NCBI RefSeq assembly: GCF_016790065.1
Contig: NZ_JAEUPY010000934.1
Location: forward strand, 1-33,373
From: Steroidobacter sp.
GTDB taxonomy: Bacteria; Pseudomonadota; Gammaproteobacteria; Steroidobacterales; Steroidobacteraceae
Direction of reading: 5' to 3'
Length of the DNA stretch: 33,373 nucleotides
Shown: positions 25,939 through 33,373 of the stretch, piece after piece
How the letters are laid out: the number at the start of each line of letters is the position of its first letter
How positions within the stretch are numbered: position 1 is the first letter of the stretch
Made by a program: the position numbers and the translations under genes
Notes under the pieces: model-generated
Databases searched by the model: none
What the model saw: the letters and a program-made list of their open reading frames with translations, nothing else
Told to the model about the DNA's origin: nothing

Positions 25939-26817
25939 ATGTCTGGCTTGCTTGCTCAAATGACTCAATCGAGCCTCGCTCGGCTCGAACAAGCGCGTGC
26001 GCGCGAATCCGAAAAGGCGTTGTGGGCGCGAGCCTCCGATATGGCGCCGGCGCCGCAGCTGCGCTTGTCGCCGGAAGGTTTCGATGTGATTGCCGAATGC
26101 AAATTGCATTCGCCGTCGGCGGGCGATTTGTCTGCTAACACCAGCGATGTCGAAAGCCGGGTCACCGAATATGCGTGCGGTGGCGCATGCGCCGTGTCTG
26201 TGCTCACCGAGCCGTTGCGTTTCGGCGGTCAGCTCGAACATTTGACTCGCGCCGCCAAGGTGCTCACTCCGCACAACGTGCCGGTGATGCGCAAGGACTT
26301 CCTGGTCGATCCGTATCAAGTGATGGAAGGTCGTGCGGCCGGTGCCGGTGGCGTGCTCGTCATCGTGCGCATGCTCGACAAGAGTCGTATCACTGCGTTG
26401 CTCGACTGCGCCGCCATGTTGAAGATGTTTGTGCTGCTCGAAGCGTTCGATGCCGCCGATCTAACTATCGCTCGTGAAGTGCTCGCGTTACGTCGCGGCC
26501 ACGATGAGCAAATCCTGGTCGGCCTCAATTGCCGCGATCTCGACAAGCTCACCGTCGAACTGTCGCGCTTGTCCGAGCTGGCAGACAGCATGCCGCCGGG
26601 ATTCGCGCCGGTCGCGGAGAGTGGTGTGAACACGGCGGATGATGTCACCGCCATCGTTGGTCACGGCTATCGCGTCGCGTTGATCGGCACGACTTTGATG
26701 AAAGCACCGCAGCCGCGCGAATTGCTGGGCAAGTTGTTATCTACCGGCCGCCAGGCGGCCATGAGCATGGCGACTCGCAAGCTGCGCATTGCCAAAGGCG
26801 AAGTGCGCGAGGAATGA
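25939..26817 (+). CDS. trpC: Indole-3-glycerol phosphate synthase
   Basis: The 292-aa TIM-barrel enzyme closes the indole ring. The local motifs are diverged (IAECKLHSPSAG where IAE-K-ASPS-G is usual; VGLNCRDL instead of GINNRDL). The catalytic set is nevertheless complete: Glu53, Lys55, Lys119 (RKDF), Glu168, Asn197 and Glu227-Ser228 (AESG). A ~25-residue basic tail (MATRKLRIAKGEVREE) is longer than usual. It is a separate gene, not fused to trpF, and overlaps it by 4 bases. Confidence 0.93.
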   Translation: MSGLLAQMTQSSLARLEQARARESEKALWARASDMAPAPQLRLSPEGFDVIAECKLHSPSAGDLSANTSDVESRVTEYACGGACAVSVLTEPLRFGGQLEHLTRAAKVLTPHNVPVMRKDFLVDPYQVMEGRAAGAGGVLVIVRMLDKSRITALLDCAAMLKMFVLLEAFDAADLTIAREVLALRRGHDEQILVGLNCRDLDKLTVELSRLSELADSMPPGFAPVAESGVNTADDVTAIVGHGYRVALIGTTLMKAPQPRELLGKLLSTGRQAAMSMATRKLRIAKGEVREE

Positions 26818-27422
26818 GCGACGCCGTGTGGGTCAAAGTCTGCGGGCTGACGACGTCTGAAGCCGTTGCGGCGGCGGTAGACGCTGGCGTAAACGCAGTA
26901 GGGTTTGTGTTCGCCGAGTCGAAGCGCCGAGTCACCGCTCAGCAAGCGGCGGCATTGGCACGCGACGTACCAGCAAACATCACGCGAGTCGCGGTGATGT
27001 TGCATCCGTCGCAGGCGGAGCTAGACGAAGTTTGGTCGGGGTTTCGTCCGGATGTGTTGCAGACCGATATCGATGATTTGACCAGCTTGCAGATCCCGAC
27101 CGGCTTGCAAGTGACGCCGGTGATTCGTTCGGGGCGTGAGTTGCCGGCAGTGTTGCCGACACGATTGTTGTTTGAAGGTCCGGTGAGCGGCACTGGCGAG
27201 ACCACCGACTGGTCGGCGGCTGCCAGGCTCGCGACCCGCACGCAGTTGATATTGGCGGGCGGATTACAACCGAGCAACGTGGCTGCGGCCATCGCGACGG
27301 CCAAGCCGTTCGGCGTCGATGTCAGTAGCGGCGTCGAAGCGCGGCCAGGCGTGAAGGATCCACAGAAGATTTATGAGTTTGTCCGTAACGCACGTGCGGC
27401 GGGCAGCGGAGTAGCGAAATGA
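26814..27422 (+). CDS. trpF: Phosphoribosylanthranilate isomerase
   Basis: The 202-aa TIM-barrel enzyme isomerises phosphoribosylanthranilate. General base Cys10 (VKVCGLT) is present. The position of the usual catalytic Asp is Glu121 (LLFEGPVSGTGETTDW), and the usual QLHG stretch reads LQTDI. The C-terminal phosphate site (LAGGLQPSNV, GVDVSSGVEARPGVKD) is standard. It may belong to a known divergent subgroup. Overlaps of 4 bases (ATGA) join it to trpC and trpB. Confidence 0.93.
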   Translation: MSDAVWVKVCGLTTSEAVAAAVDAGVNAVGFVFAESKRRVTAQQAAALARDVPANITRVAVMLHPSQAELDEVWSGFRPDVLQTDIDDLTSLQIPTGLQVTPVIRSGRELPAVLPTRLLFEGPVSGTGETTDWSAAARLATRTQLILAGGLQPSNVAAAIATAKPFGVDVSSGVEARPGVKDPQKIYEFVRNARAAGSGVAK

Positions 27423-28663
27423 GACATTCTTTGAGCAAGAGCGAGCAGCAAACGTTGCTGGCCAACGTCCAACAGGACGCCTATCCCGACGAGCGCGGCC
27501 GTTTCGGTCCGTTTGGCGGTCGTTTTGTTCCCGAGACGCTGGTGCCAGCGCTGGATCGGTTGCAGGCCGGTGTCGATCGCTATCTGCGCGATCCGGAATT
27601 TCTAAAAGAGTTTCATGACGAACTGCATAACTGGGTCGGTCGTGCCACGCCGCTGACCTTCGCGCGCACGCTGTCGGAGAAGTGGGGTGCGGAAATCTGG
27701 TTGAAGCGCGAGGACCTTGCGCACACGGGCGCGCACAAGATCAACAACTCCATCGGCCAAGTGCTGCTGGCGAAGAAGCTTGGCGCCAAGCGCGTGATCG
27801 CGGAGACGGGTGCTGGTCAACACGGTGTCGCATCGGCTGCGGCCTGCGCACGACTCGGCATGCCGTGCACTGTCTATATGGGTTCGGTGGACATGGAGCG
27901 CCAGGCACCCAACGTCGGTCGCATGAAGTTGCTCGGCGCGACCGTCGTGCCCGTCACCAGCGGCGATAAAACGTTGCGCGCTGCTGTCGACGAAGCATTG
28001 CGCGATTGGGTGTCCGACCCGAACGGCACGTATTACTGCCTGGGTTCGGCCATCGGTCCGCATCCTTATCCATACATCGTGCGTGAGTTGCAGTCGGTCA
28101 TCGGTCGCGAAGCCCGCGTGCAGATTCTGGAGCGCACCGGCAAGTTGCCCGATCTGGTGGTCGCGTGCGTCGGCGGCGGCTCCAACGCCATCGGCATGTT
28201 TCATCCGTTCGTCAAAGATCAAGGCGTCGCGATGCTGGGCCTGGAAGCCGGCGGTATCGGCAGCGGGCTGGGTCAGAATGCCGCATCGATTGCCTACGGC
28301 ACGCCGGGTGTGTTGCAAGGTTGTTTCTCGCTGTTGTTACAAGACGAGAACGGTCAGATTCAGGAAACTCATTCGGTGTCCGCCGGCCTGGATTATCCGG
28401 GCGTCGGTCCCGAGCACGCGTTGCTTGCAACCATCGATCGCGTGAAGTACGAAGCCGTGAACGATGACGATGCGCTCGCCGTGTTGGCGGAGTGCTGCGC
28501 GGCTGAAGGTATTTTGCCGGCGATCGAATCCTCGCACGCATTGGCCGGTGCCAAGCGCTACGCGCTCGCCAATCCTGGCAAGCGAATTCTGATCGCGCTT
28601 TCCGGTCGCGGCGACAAAGACATGCCGACGCTGCAACGTACTCTGTTGAAGGATGTGCTGTGA
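27419..28663 (+). CDS. trpB: Tryptophan synthase beta chain
   Basis: The 414-aa PLP enzyme condenses indole with serine. The Schiff-base lysine is Lys107 in HTGAHKINNSIGQ, and the phosphate-binding loop is GGGSNAIG. GRFGPFGGRFVPETL and ETGAGQHGVA are classical TrpB1. The ATG overlaps the trpF stop, and the last base of its TGA sits in the trpA start region, so the two subunits are coupled. Confidence 0.97.
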   Translation: MRHSLSKSEQQTLLANVQQDAYPDERGRFGPFGGRFVPETLVPALDRLQAGVDRYLRDPEFLKEFHDELHNWVGRATPLTFARTLSEKWGAEIWLKREDLAHTGAHKINNSIGQVLLAKKLGAKRVIAETGAGQHGVASAAACARLGMPCTVYMGSVDMERQAPNVGRMKLLGATVVPVTSGDKTLRAAVDEALRDWVSDPNGTYYCLGSAIGPHPYPYIVRELQSVIGREARVQILERTGKLPDLVVACVGGGSNAIGMFHPFVKDQGVAMLGLEAGGIGSGLGQNAASIAYGTPGVLQGCFSLLLQDENGQIQETHSVSAGLDYPGVGPEHALLATIDRVKYEAVNDDDALAVLAECCAAEGILPAIESSHALAGAKRYALANPGKRILIALSGRGDKDMPTLQRTLLKDVL

Positions 28664-29433
28664 TGCCTGCTCGTGACTCCATCAGCACCGCGATTCGTAA
28701 TCGGCGCGCGACCGGTCAGCCGGCGTTGATCGCCTACATCACCGCGGGCTTTCCCAAGCGCGAAAATTTCATTCAACAACTGAACGCGGTCGCCGACGCG
28801 GCCGATGTCGTCGAAGTCGGTGTGCCGTTCACCGACCCGATGGCCGATGGCACGACCATTCAGCGCTCCAGTCGCGTGGCGTTGGAGCAGGGCGTGTCGT
28901 TGCGCTGGATTCTGCAAGAGCTGACGCGCGCCGAAGTGAAGCCAAAGGCGCCGTTGTTGTTGATGAGCTATCTGAATCCGCTGCTCGCTTACGGCATCGA
29001 CAAGTTACCGGCCGACGCGGCGCGGGCCGGCATCTCGGGATTCATCGTTCCCGATTTGCCGTACGAAGAAAGTCATGACTTGCGCAATGCATTGGATGCG
29101 CACGGCCTGGCGCTCGTTCAGTTTGTCACGCCAGTGACGCCGACCGAGCGCATGCAGATGTTGTGCGAAGGCAGTGGCGGATTTATTTATGCCGTCACCA
29201 TGACCGGCACCACGGGCAAGAACGTCGCGGTGCCCGAAGAAGTGCTCGAATACTTTCAGCGCGTGAAAAAGATTTCACCGGTGCCGGTGTGCGCGGGCTT
29301 TGGCATTCGTAGTCGTGAGCAGGTGCAGCGGTTGGCACCGTTCATCGACGGCGCCATCGTCGGTTCAGCGTTGGTCGAAGTGCTGGAGCGCGGCGAGGAC
29401 CCCGCGAAATTTCTAAACTCGTTGCGCAGCTGA
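28660..29433 (+). CDS. trpA: Tryptophan synthase alpha chain
   Basis: The 257-aa TIM-barrel subunit makes indole from indole-glycerol phosphate. Catalytic Glu52 and Asp63 are in EVGVPFTDPMADG; FIVPDLPYEE, TGTTGK and VCAGFGIRS complete the site. The start is either the GTG at 28660, which overlaps the trpB stop, or the ATG at 28663 immediately after it. It is the last gene of the operon; accD, which often follows trpA in gammaproteobacteria, is not here. Confidence 0.97.
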   Translation: MMPARDSISTAIRNRRATGQPALIAYITAGFPKRENFIQQLNAVADAADVVEVGVPFTDPMADGTTIQRSSRVALEQGVSLRWILQELTRAEVKPKAPLLLMSYLNPLLAYGIDKLPADAARAGISGFIVPDLPYEESHDLRNALDAHGLALVQFVTPVTPTERMQMLCEGSGGFIYAVTMTGTTGKNVAVPEEVLEYFQRVKKISPVPVCAGFGIRSREQVQRLAPFIDGAIVGSALVEVLERGEDPAKFLNSLRS

Positions 29434-29440
29434 GCGCATT

Positions 29441-29456
29441 GTCGCGATCGCGCGAC
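29441..29456 (+). terminator. Short GC hairpin after trpA
   Basis: GTCGCG-ATCG-CGCGAC is a perfect 6-bp stem with a 4-base loop, 8 bases after the trpA stop. It lacks a U-tract, so it is only a possible terminator or RNA 3'-end stabiliser. Confidence 0.35.
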
Positions 29457-29480
29457 GGTAAATATTTCCATTCGATGAAC

Positions 29481-29520
29481 AGGCGACGACAGCTTTTCGC
29501 TGAAATGTCGCCTGTCGTCG
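29481..29520. repeat. Mutually exclusive inverted repeats after trpA
   Basis: AGGCGAC (29481-29487) pairs with GTCGCCT (29507-29513), while the overlapping CGACGACAG (29484-29492) pairs with CTGTCGTCG (29512-29520). The two perfect stems share bases and cannot coexist. The surrounding region from 29434 to 29636 otherwise holds no gene. Confidence 0.4.
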
Positions 29521-29636
29521 ACATGGGTCCATGGTTCACTTGCGCTGCAGCCGCGACTGCAGGAACAATCTCGCCTCTTGTTTCTTAACGATACGTCAGC
29601 GGGTGTGATGCCGCGCGTGGGGTGCAGGCGGGGGCG

Positions 29637-30005
29637 ATGGCTTCGAAATCTCCAGGCTGGTTGTCGGGACTGTTTGGCGCTGCTGTAAAGAAGGCGCCGA
29701 AAGCGCATAGCTCGCCGCAGCGCGCGCCGACCACGAACAATGCTTATCACGCAGTCTCAGTAATGCCGGGGCCCAATGCCTGCGCGGCTGCGTACCGATT
29801 TTCCGGTCAGCGTTTCTTGTCGCTGCAAGCGCCGCGCTTGCCGCTGCCGAGCTGCGATGCTGCGGCTTGCAACTGCCGCTTCAAGCATCACAAAGATCGC
29901 CGCGCCGGGCCGCGTCGAAACAGCGATGTGGGCATGGTGACCGCGTCGTTTTCAGGCAATGAGCGTCGGCTCAAACGCGGCCGTCGCGTCACCGATCACA
30001 ATTAA
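29637..30005 (+). CDS. Conserved small cysteine-containing protein
   Basis: The 122-aa basic protein has the block AYHAVSVMPGPNACAAAYRF, then RFLSLQAPRLPLPSCDAAAC and NCRFKHHKDRRAGPRR. Cys49, Cys73, Cys78, Cys80 and His84-His85 could bind a metal. I recognise the block as a conserved proteobacterial hypothetical family, of unknown function. ATG at 29637 is preferred over GTG at 29622 because of the GGGGG just upstream. The stop overlaps by 3 bases with the stop of the convergent GGDEF-EAL gene. Confidence 0.8.
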   Translation: MASKSPGWLSGLFGAAVKKAPKAHSSPQRAPTTNNAYHAVSVMPGPNACAAAYRFSGQRFLSLQAPRLPLPSCDAAACNCRFKHHKDRRAGPRRNSDVGMVTASFSGNERRLKRGRRVTDHN

Positions 30006-31489
30006 GGCGCGATTTCCGGCGTGAAGGCCGACAGGCGGCTCTGAGTACGAAGCATGTCAGCTTCGGTGAGTTCGGGGCGTTCGGCCCGCATCTTCAGCAA
30101 CAGCGCTGCGAAAGCCGCCGCCGGCACCGCCGGACTACAGAAATAACCTTGATATTGATCACAACCGAGCTCACGCAGGAAGCTGAGTTGCTCGGCGGTT
30201 TCGACGCCTTCGGCAACCACCCGCAGTCGCAAATTGTGAGCAAGCGAGATGATGGCTTTGACGATGGACGCATCGTCGGGATTCGACAGCAAGTCGCGCA
30301 TGAAGCTGCGATCGATCTTGAGCTTGTCGAGCGGGAAGCGGCGTAGATAACTCAGACTCGAATAACCGGTGCCGAAGTCGTCGATGGAAATGTGCACGCC
30401 CATGGTGCTCAAGATTTCCAACGTCGATGCGGACTTCTCCGCGTCGTCCATGATGGCGCTTTCGGTGAGCTCGAGTTCCAGGTAGCCGGGCTGCAGCTTG
30501 GATTCTTCGATGGCCGAGCGCACTACCGCGACCAGATCGACGTGCCGGAATTGTTTGGCTGACAGATTCACTGCCACGCGCACTGGCGACATTCCTGAAT
30601 TGATCCACGCGCGCACTTGTCCGCACGCCTCACGCAACACCCATTCGCCAATGGGCACGATCAAGCCGGTCTCTTCAGCAATCGGAATGAATGAATTCGG
30701 CGGCACCAGGCCGCGCGTCGGATGACGCCAGCGAAGCAATGCCTCGGCACTACGAATCCGATTGCAGCCGATGTCGACCTTGGGTTGATAATGCAGTTCC
30801 AGTTGGCCGAGTTCGACGGCGCGTCGCAAATCGTTTTCCAGCGACAGCCGTTCGTCCGCGGCGTTGGACATTTCCAGTGCATAGAACCGATAGCTGCCAC
30901 GGCTGGCGGCCTTCGCGCAGCGTAACGCCATCTCCGCCCGGCGCAGCAACAGATCGAACGAATCGCCATCCAGCGGATACATGCTGACGCCGATGGTCAA
31001 CGAGGTATGAATGTCGAGCGCCGCGATCACGAACGGGTCGCGCACTGCTTGCACGATTTTGTGGACCAGCGCTTCGGCTTCGCGCGGGCCCCGCAGTTCG
31101 CGAGCGATGACGGTGAACTCGTCGCCGGCCAGGCGCGCCAACACACTGTTGCTGCCGAGCACGGGGCGCAGGCGTTGTGACAATGCCAACAACAACTCAT
31201 CGCCCGCTTGATGACCGAGCGAGTCGTTGATGGGTTTGAGCCGATCGACGTTGAGAACGATGACCGCGAATTCGGTGCCGCTGTGTTGTGCATCCAACAC
31301 GGCTTGCGCGGCGACGACGGCAGCGGCGCGGCGAGTGGGCAGGCCGGTCAAATAGTCTGCGCCGTCACGCCGGCGCGACACTCGTTCACGGTGCAGCTGG
31401 ATCGCGAACCACGTAGCGATGACCGTCGGAGTGACCAGGATCGCAATGATCGGCAGGTACACCCACCAGTGTTGAAAGGTCCCTTGCAT
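30002..31489 (-). CDS. GGDEF-EAL protein, probable c-di-GMP phosphodiesterase
   Basis: The 495-aa protein has one N-terminal membrane helix (~9-30), a GGDEF domain (~45-205) and an EAL domain (~215-470). The GGDEF site is degenerate: AGDEF (121-125) and NVD where D-x-D is usual, so cyclase activity is doubtful. The EAL domain keeps EALLRW (249-254), NLSAKQF, ELTES, DDFGTGYSSL (370-379), KIDRSF and EGVET, so it should hydrolyse c-di-GMP. ATG at 31489 is chosen; an open extension to a GTG at 31582 adds 31 unusual residues (CPICSTNVPRPAG) and cannot be excluded. Confidence 0.88.
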   Translation of the reverse strand: MQGTFQHWWVYLPIIAILVTPTVIATWFAIQLHRERVSRRRDGADYLTGLPTRRAAAVVAAQAVLDAQHSGTEFAVIVLNVDRLKPINDSLGHQAGDELLLALSQRLRPVLGSNSVLARLAGDEFTVIARELRGPREAEALVHKIVQAVRDPFVIAALDIHTSLTIGVSMYPLDGDSFDLLLRRAEMALRCAKAASRGSYRFYALEMSNAADERLSLENDLRRAVELGQLELHYQPKVDIGCNRIRSAEALLRWRHPTRGLVPPNSFIPIAEETGLIVPIGEWVLREACGQVRAWINSGMSPVRVAVNLSAKQFRHVDLVAVVRSAIEESKLQPGYLELELTESAIMDDAEKSASTLEILSTMGVHISIDDFGTGYSSLSYLRRFPLDKLKIDRSFMRDLLSNPDDASIVKAIISLAHNLRLRVVAEGVETAEQLSFLRELGCDQYQGYFCSPAVPAAAFAALLLKMRAERPELTEADMLRTQSRLSAFTPEIAP

Positions 31490-31637
31490 GTATCCAAAGT
31501 CGTGTCCCGCAGGCCGTGGGACGTTCGTTGAACATATCGGGCACGCGCCGGCCGGCTTGAGCGACGGGGACCCAAAGAACACTGACGCACGTCGTTGGAG
31601 TCAGCAAAGTGTGCGCTGGCTCTCACTCTGTCTAGTG

Positions 31638-31654
31638 CCGATTAACGTAATCGG
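31638..31654. promoter_or_regulatory. 17-bp perfect palindrome, candidate operator
   Basis: CCGATTA-ACG-TAATCGG has 7-bp arms and a 3-base centre. It lies between the divergent GGDEF-EAL and LOG-family genes and covers the likely -35 region of the latter. It is a good operator candidate for a dimeric repressor; no regulator gene is adjacent. Confidence 0.55.
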
Positions 31655-31662
31655 GCCTCGGT

Positions 31663-31668
31663 TAGAAT
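31663..31668 (+). promoter_or_regulatory. -10 box of the LOG-family gene
   Basis: TAGAAT is a 5/6 match to the -10 consensus and ends 6 bases before the ATG at 31675. The expected RNA start therefore falls at the ATG. No ribosome binding site is present. Only a weak -35 (TTAACG at 31642) is seen, inside the palindrome. Confidence 0.5.
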
Positions 31669-31674
31669 CGCTCC

Positions 31675-32235
31675 ATGCGTGCCATTTGTGTGTTCTGCGG
31701 CTCCAGCTCCGGCAACCGTCCCGACTATGTAGAAGTAGCCCGTGCCGTCGGTCGGTCGATCGCCCGCCGCGGACTTACATTGGTCTATGGCGGCGGCAAG
31801 GTGGGCCTGATGGGCGCGGTCGCCGATTCCGCCCTGGCCGCCGGCGGCCGCGTGGTCGGCGTCATCCCGCAGATGCTGTTGGATCGCGAAGTCGGCCATC
31901 CCGGCTTGAGCGAGCTGCATGTCGTGACCACCATGTCGGAGCGCAAATTGCTGATGGGCGCGCTGTCCGATGGGTTCCTGACCCTGCCCGGCGGCATCGG
32001 CACCCTGGATGAGCTGTTCGAGGCCTGGACCTGGACTCAGCTCGGGCTACACGACAAACCCAGCGGCCTGCTCAACTACAGCGGCTATTACGATCAGCTG
32101 ATCCAGTTTCTGGACCTGGCGGTCAACGAGGGTTTCCAACGGCCGCGTCATCGGGCGGCATTGCTGGTCGACACCGAGGTCGAGTCGCTGCTCGATCAGC
32201 TGCTGGCCGCCGCGACAAAGGCTCCAGCGGCGTAA
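31675..32235 (+). CDS. LOG-family protein (nucleoside 5'-monophosphate phosphoribohydrolase)
   Basis: The 186-aa protein has the Rossmann-like LOG fold with VFCGSSSG (6-13), [10 protein letters not shown] (38-47), MSERK (87-91) and the signature PGGIGTLDE (105-113). LOG enzymes release the base from cytokinin or other nucleoside monophosphates; many were first misnamed lysine decarboxylases. The usual His of MHERK is Ser here. The natural substrate in this bacterium is unknown. Translation is probably leaderless (see promoter). Confidence 0.93.
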   Translation: MRAICVFCGSSSGNRPDYVEVARAVGRSIARRGLTLVYGGGKVGLMGAVADSALAAGGRVVGVIPQMLLDREVGHPGLSELHVVTTMSERKLLMGALSDGFLTLPGGIGTLDELFEAWTWTQLGLHDKPSGLLNYSGYYDQLIQFLDLAVNEGFQRPRHRAALLVDTEVESLLDQLLAAATKAPAA

Positions 32236-32335
32236 TTCAGCGGCCACGCCTCACCTTGACACTGGTGGGCCGCAGACCTCAGCCTTCGGGCCGCCGATTG
32301 GGGTCGGCTGTTTCCCGCCATGTCAGAGGATTTCC

Positions 32336-32707
32336 ATGCTCCGTACCATGCTCCAGGCCAAGTTGCACCGAGTCCGTGTGACGCAAGCCGACCTGGATTA
32401 CGAAGGTTCTTGCGGTATCGACGAAGCCCTGCTGGACGCATCCGGGCTGCGTGAAAATCAGTACATCGAGCTGTACAACGTCAACAATGGCGAACGCTTC
32501 TCCACTTACATCATCAAGGCGCCGCGCGGTTCAGGAGCCATTTCTCTGAACGGCGCCGCGGCTCGCAAGGCCATGGTCGGCGACCTGCTGATCATTTGCT
32601 CCTACTCGCAATATTCCGAAGCCGAGCTCGAACAGCACCAACCCATCGTGGTGCTGGTGGACGAACAGAATCGTCCGCGCGTCAAACCGCTGCGTGCGGC
32701 ATCCTGA
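32336..32707 (+). CDS. panD: Aspartate 1-decarboxylase
   Basis: The 123-aa pyruvoyl enzyme makes beta-alanine for pantothenate and CoA. The self-cleavage site Gly24-Ser25 lies in DYEGSCGID, and [20 protein letters not shown] and NGAAARK are standard. AGAGGA at 32325-32330 marks the ribosome binding site. The preceding 100 bases hold no gene or clear promoter. The dedA-like gene follows after 12 bases. Confidence 0.97.
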   Translation: MLRTMLQAKLHRVRVTQADLDYEGSCGIDEALLDASGLRENQYIELYNVNNGERFSTYIIKAPRGSGAISLNGAAARKAMVGDLLIICSYSQYSEAELEQHQPIVVLVDEQNRPRVKPLRAAS

Positions 32708-32719
32708 GGCGCGGCGTGC

Positions 32720-33370
32720 ATGGAGCTGGTTACCTGGTTCGTCGATTTCATCCTGCATCTCGATAAACATCTGATCGAGCTGATCGCCGACTATCGCTAT
32801 TGGATTTACGCGATTCTGTTCGTGATCATTTTTTGCGAGACCGGCGTGGTGGTGACGCCCATCCTGCCTGGCGATTCTTTGTTGTTTGCACTGGGTGCAT
32901 TGGCGGCAGTCGATCAGACCGGCACGTTGAATGCGACGGCACTGTGGCTGCTATTGATGGTGGCCGCGTGGCTGGGCGACGCGACCAACTTCCGCATCGG
33001 GCGAGCTGTCGGGCCGCGGGCGTTCAGCGGCAAGATTCGCTGGCTGAAGAAGGAATATTTGGATCGCACGCATGCGTTCTATGAGAAGTACGGCGGCAAG
33101 ACCATCGTGCTCGCCCGCTTCGTGCCCATCGTGCGGACCTTCGCGCCCTTCGTCGCCGGCGTCGGCGACATGAACCGAGCCAAGTTCTTTACTTACAACC
33201 TGGTGGGCGGGTTCTTGTGGGTGACCATCTTTATCTGGGGTGGTTACTTGTTCGGTAACGTGCCTTTGATCAAAGAGAACTTCGGCATCGTGACCATTTT
33301 GATCATCGTGATCTCGGTACTGCCGGTGGTGTGGGAGCTGCTTCGCCCCAAGAAACCGGCCGGCGCGTAA
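32720..33370 (+). CDS. DedA-family membrane protein
   Basis: The 216-aa inner-membrane protein has several hydrophobic segments, the early ETGVVVTPILPGDSLLF motif and the family signature ARFVPIVRTFAPFVAGVGDM. DedA proteins take part in lipid carrier recycling and envelope homeostasis. It is complete, with TAA at 33368-33370, and is probably cotranscribed with panD. Confidence 0.94.
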   Translation: MELVTWFVDFILHLDKHLIELIADYRYWIYAILFVIIFCETGVVVTPILPGDSLLFALGALAAVDQTGTLNATALWLLLMVAAWLGDATNFRIGRAVGPRAFSGKIRWLKKEYLDRTHAFYEKYGGKTIVLARFVPIVRTFAPFVAGVGDMNRAKFFTYNLVGGFLWVTIFIWGGYLFGNVPLIKENFGIVTILIIVISVLPVVWELLRPKKPAGA

Positions 33371-33373
33371 CGC

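Noticed and set aside
1-33373. CRISPR arrays, tRNA or rRNA genes, insertion sequences, prophage or toxin-antitoxin genes
   Set aside because: No regular spaced repeats, cloverleaf-like folds, transposase motifs or phage proteins were seen on either strand.

Overview
The window is GC-rich, densely packed chromosomal DNA of a proteobacterium. The gene families (sulfate ABC transporter, MprF/AcvB pair, YgiD-type dioxygenase, DUF4168, phosphate-selective-type porin, complete trp operon, LOG, PanD, DedA) fit a free-living gammaproteobacterium, perhaps near Steroidobacter/Nevskiales; that placement is an inference from gene content and style, not from a marker gene. I see no rRNA or tRNA, no CRISPR array, no insertion sequence and no phage gene.

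Left part (1-9062): a tightly overlapping operon encodes a sulfate/thiosulfate-type ABC transporter. It contains the end of a CysA-like ATPase with an extra UspA-like tail, a lipoprotein sulfate-binding protein, and the CysT and CysW permeases. It runs without a gap into a membrane histidine kinase and an OmpR-type response regulator. An FAD/NAD(P)-binding protein and a second, paralogous response regulator of the same length (224 aa) follow.

Middle part (9063-14790): a lysyl-phosphatidylglycerol module. An mprF/lpiA-type synthase-flippase overlaps by 4 bases with an acvB/virJ-type lipase-like gene. The pair is bracketed by two short genes (59 and 65 codons) encoding paralogous proteins that share a D-W-D-A-W-R-P-L-Y-E core. 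Each short gene sits behind a long leader that can fold; the first has three mutually exclusive arms. A YgiD-like dioxygenase ends at a shared bidirectional hairpin.

Minus-strand block (14858-19298): a secreted DUF4168 protein, a TerB/DUF697-like protein, an EamA permease and an ABC exporter. A proline-rich conserved protein lies on the plus strand, and then a porin/sulfate-binding-protein operon on the minus strand (22460 to 19959), a second sulfate-uptake locus.

Right part (22674-33370): an uninterrupted seven-gene tryptophan operon trpE-G-D-C-F-B-A. It is preceded by a readable attenuation system: promoter, a 25-codon leader peptide with three consecutive Trp codons, competing hairpins and an intrinsic terminator. 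The leader promoter appears to start the RNA at or very near the trpL start codon. Downstream lie a cysteine-containing small protein, a GGDEF-EAL protein on the minus strand, a LOG-family gene with a probably leaderless promoter next to a perfect 17-bp palindrome, panD and a DedA-family gene.

The best candidates for undescribed biology are the paired small paralogues with structured leaders around mprF-acvB, and the sulfate transporter fused in one operon with a UspA-like tail and a cysteine-rich PAS histidine kinase.
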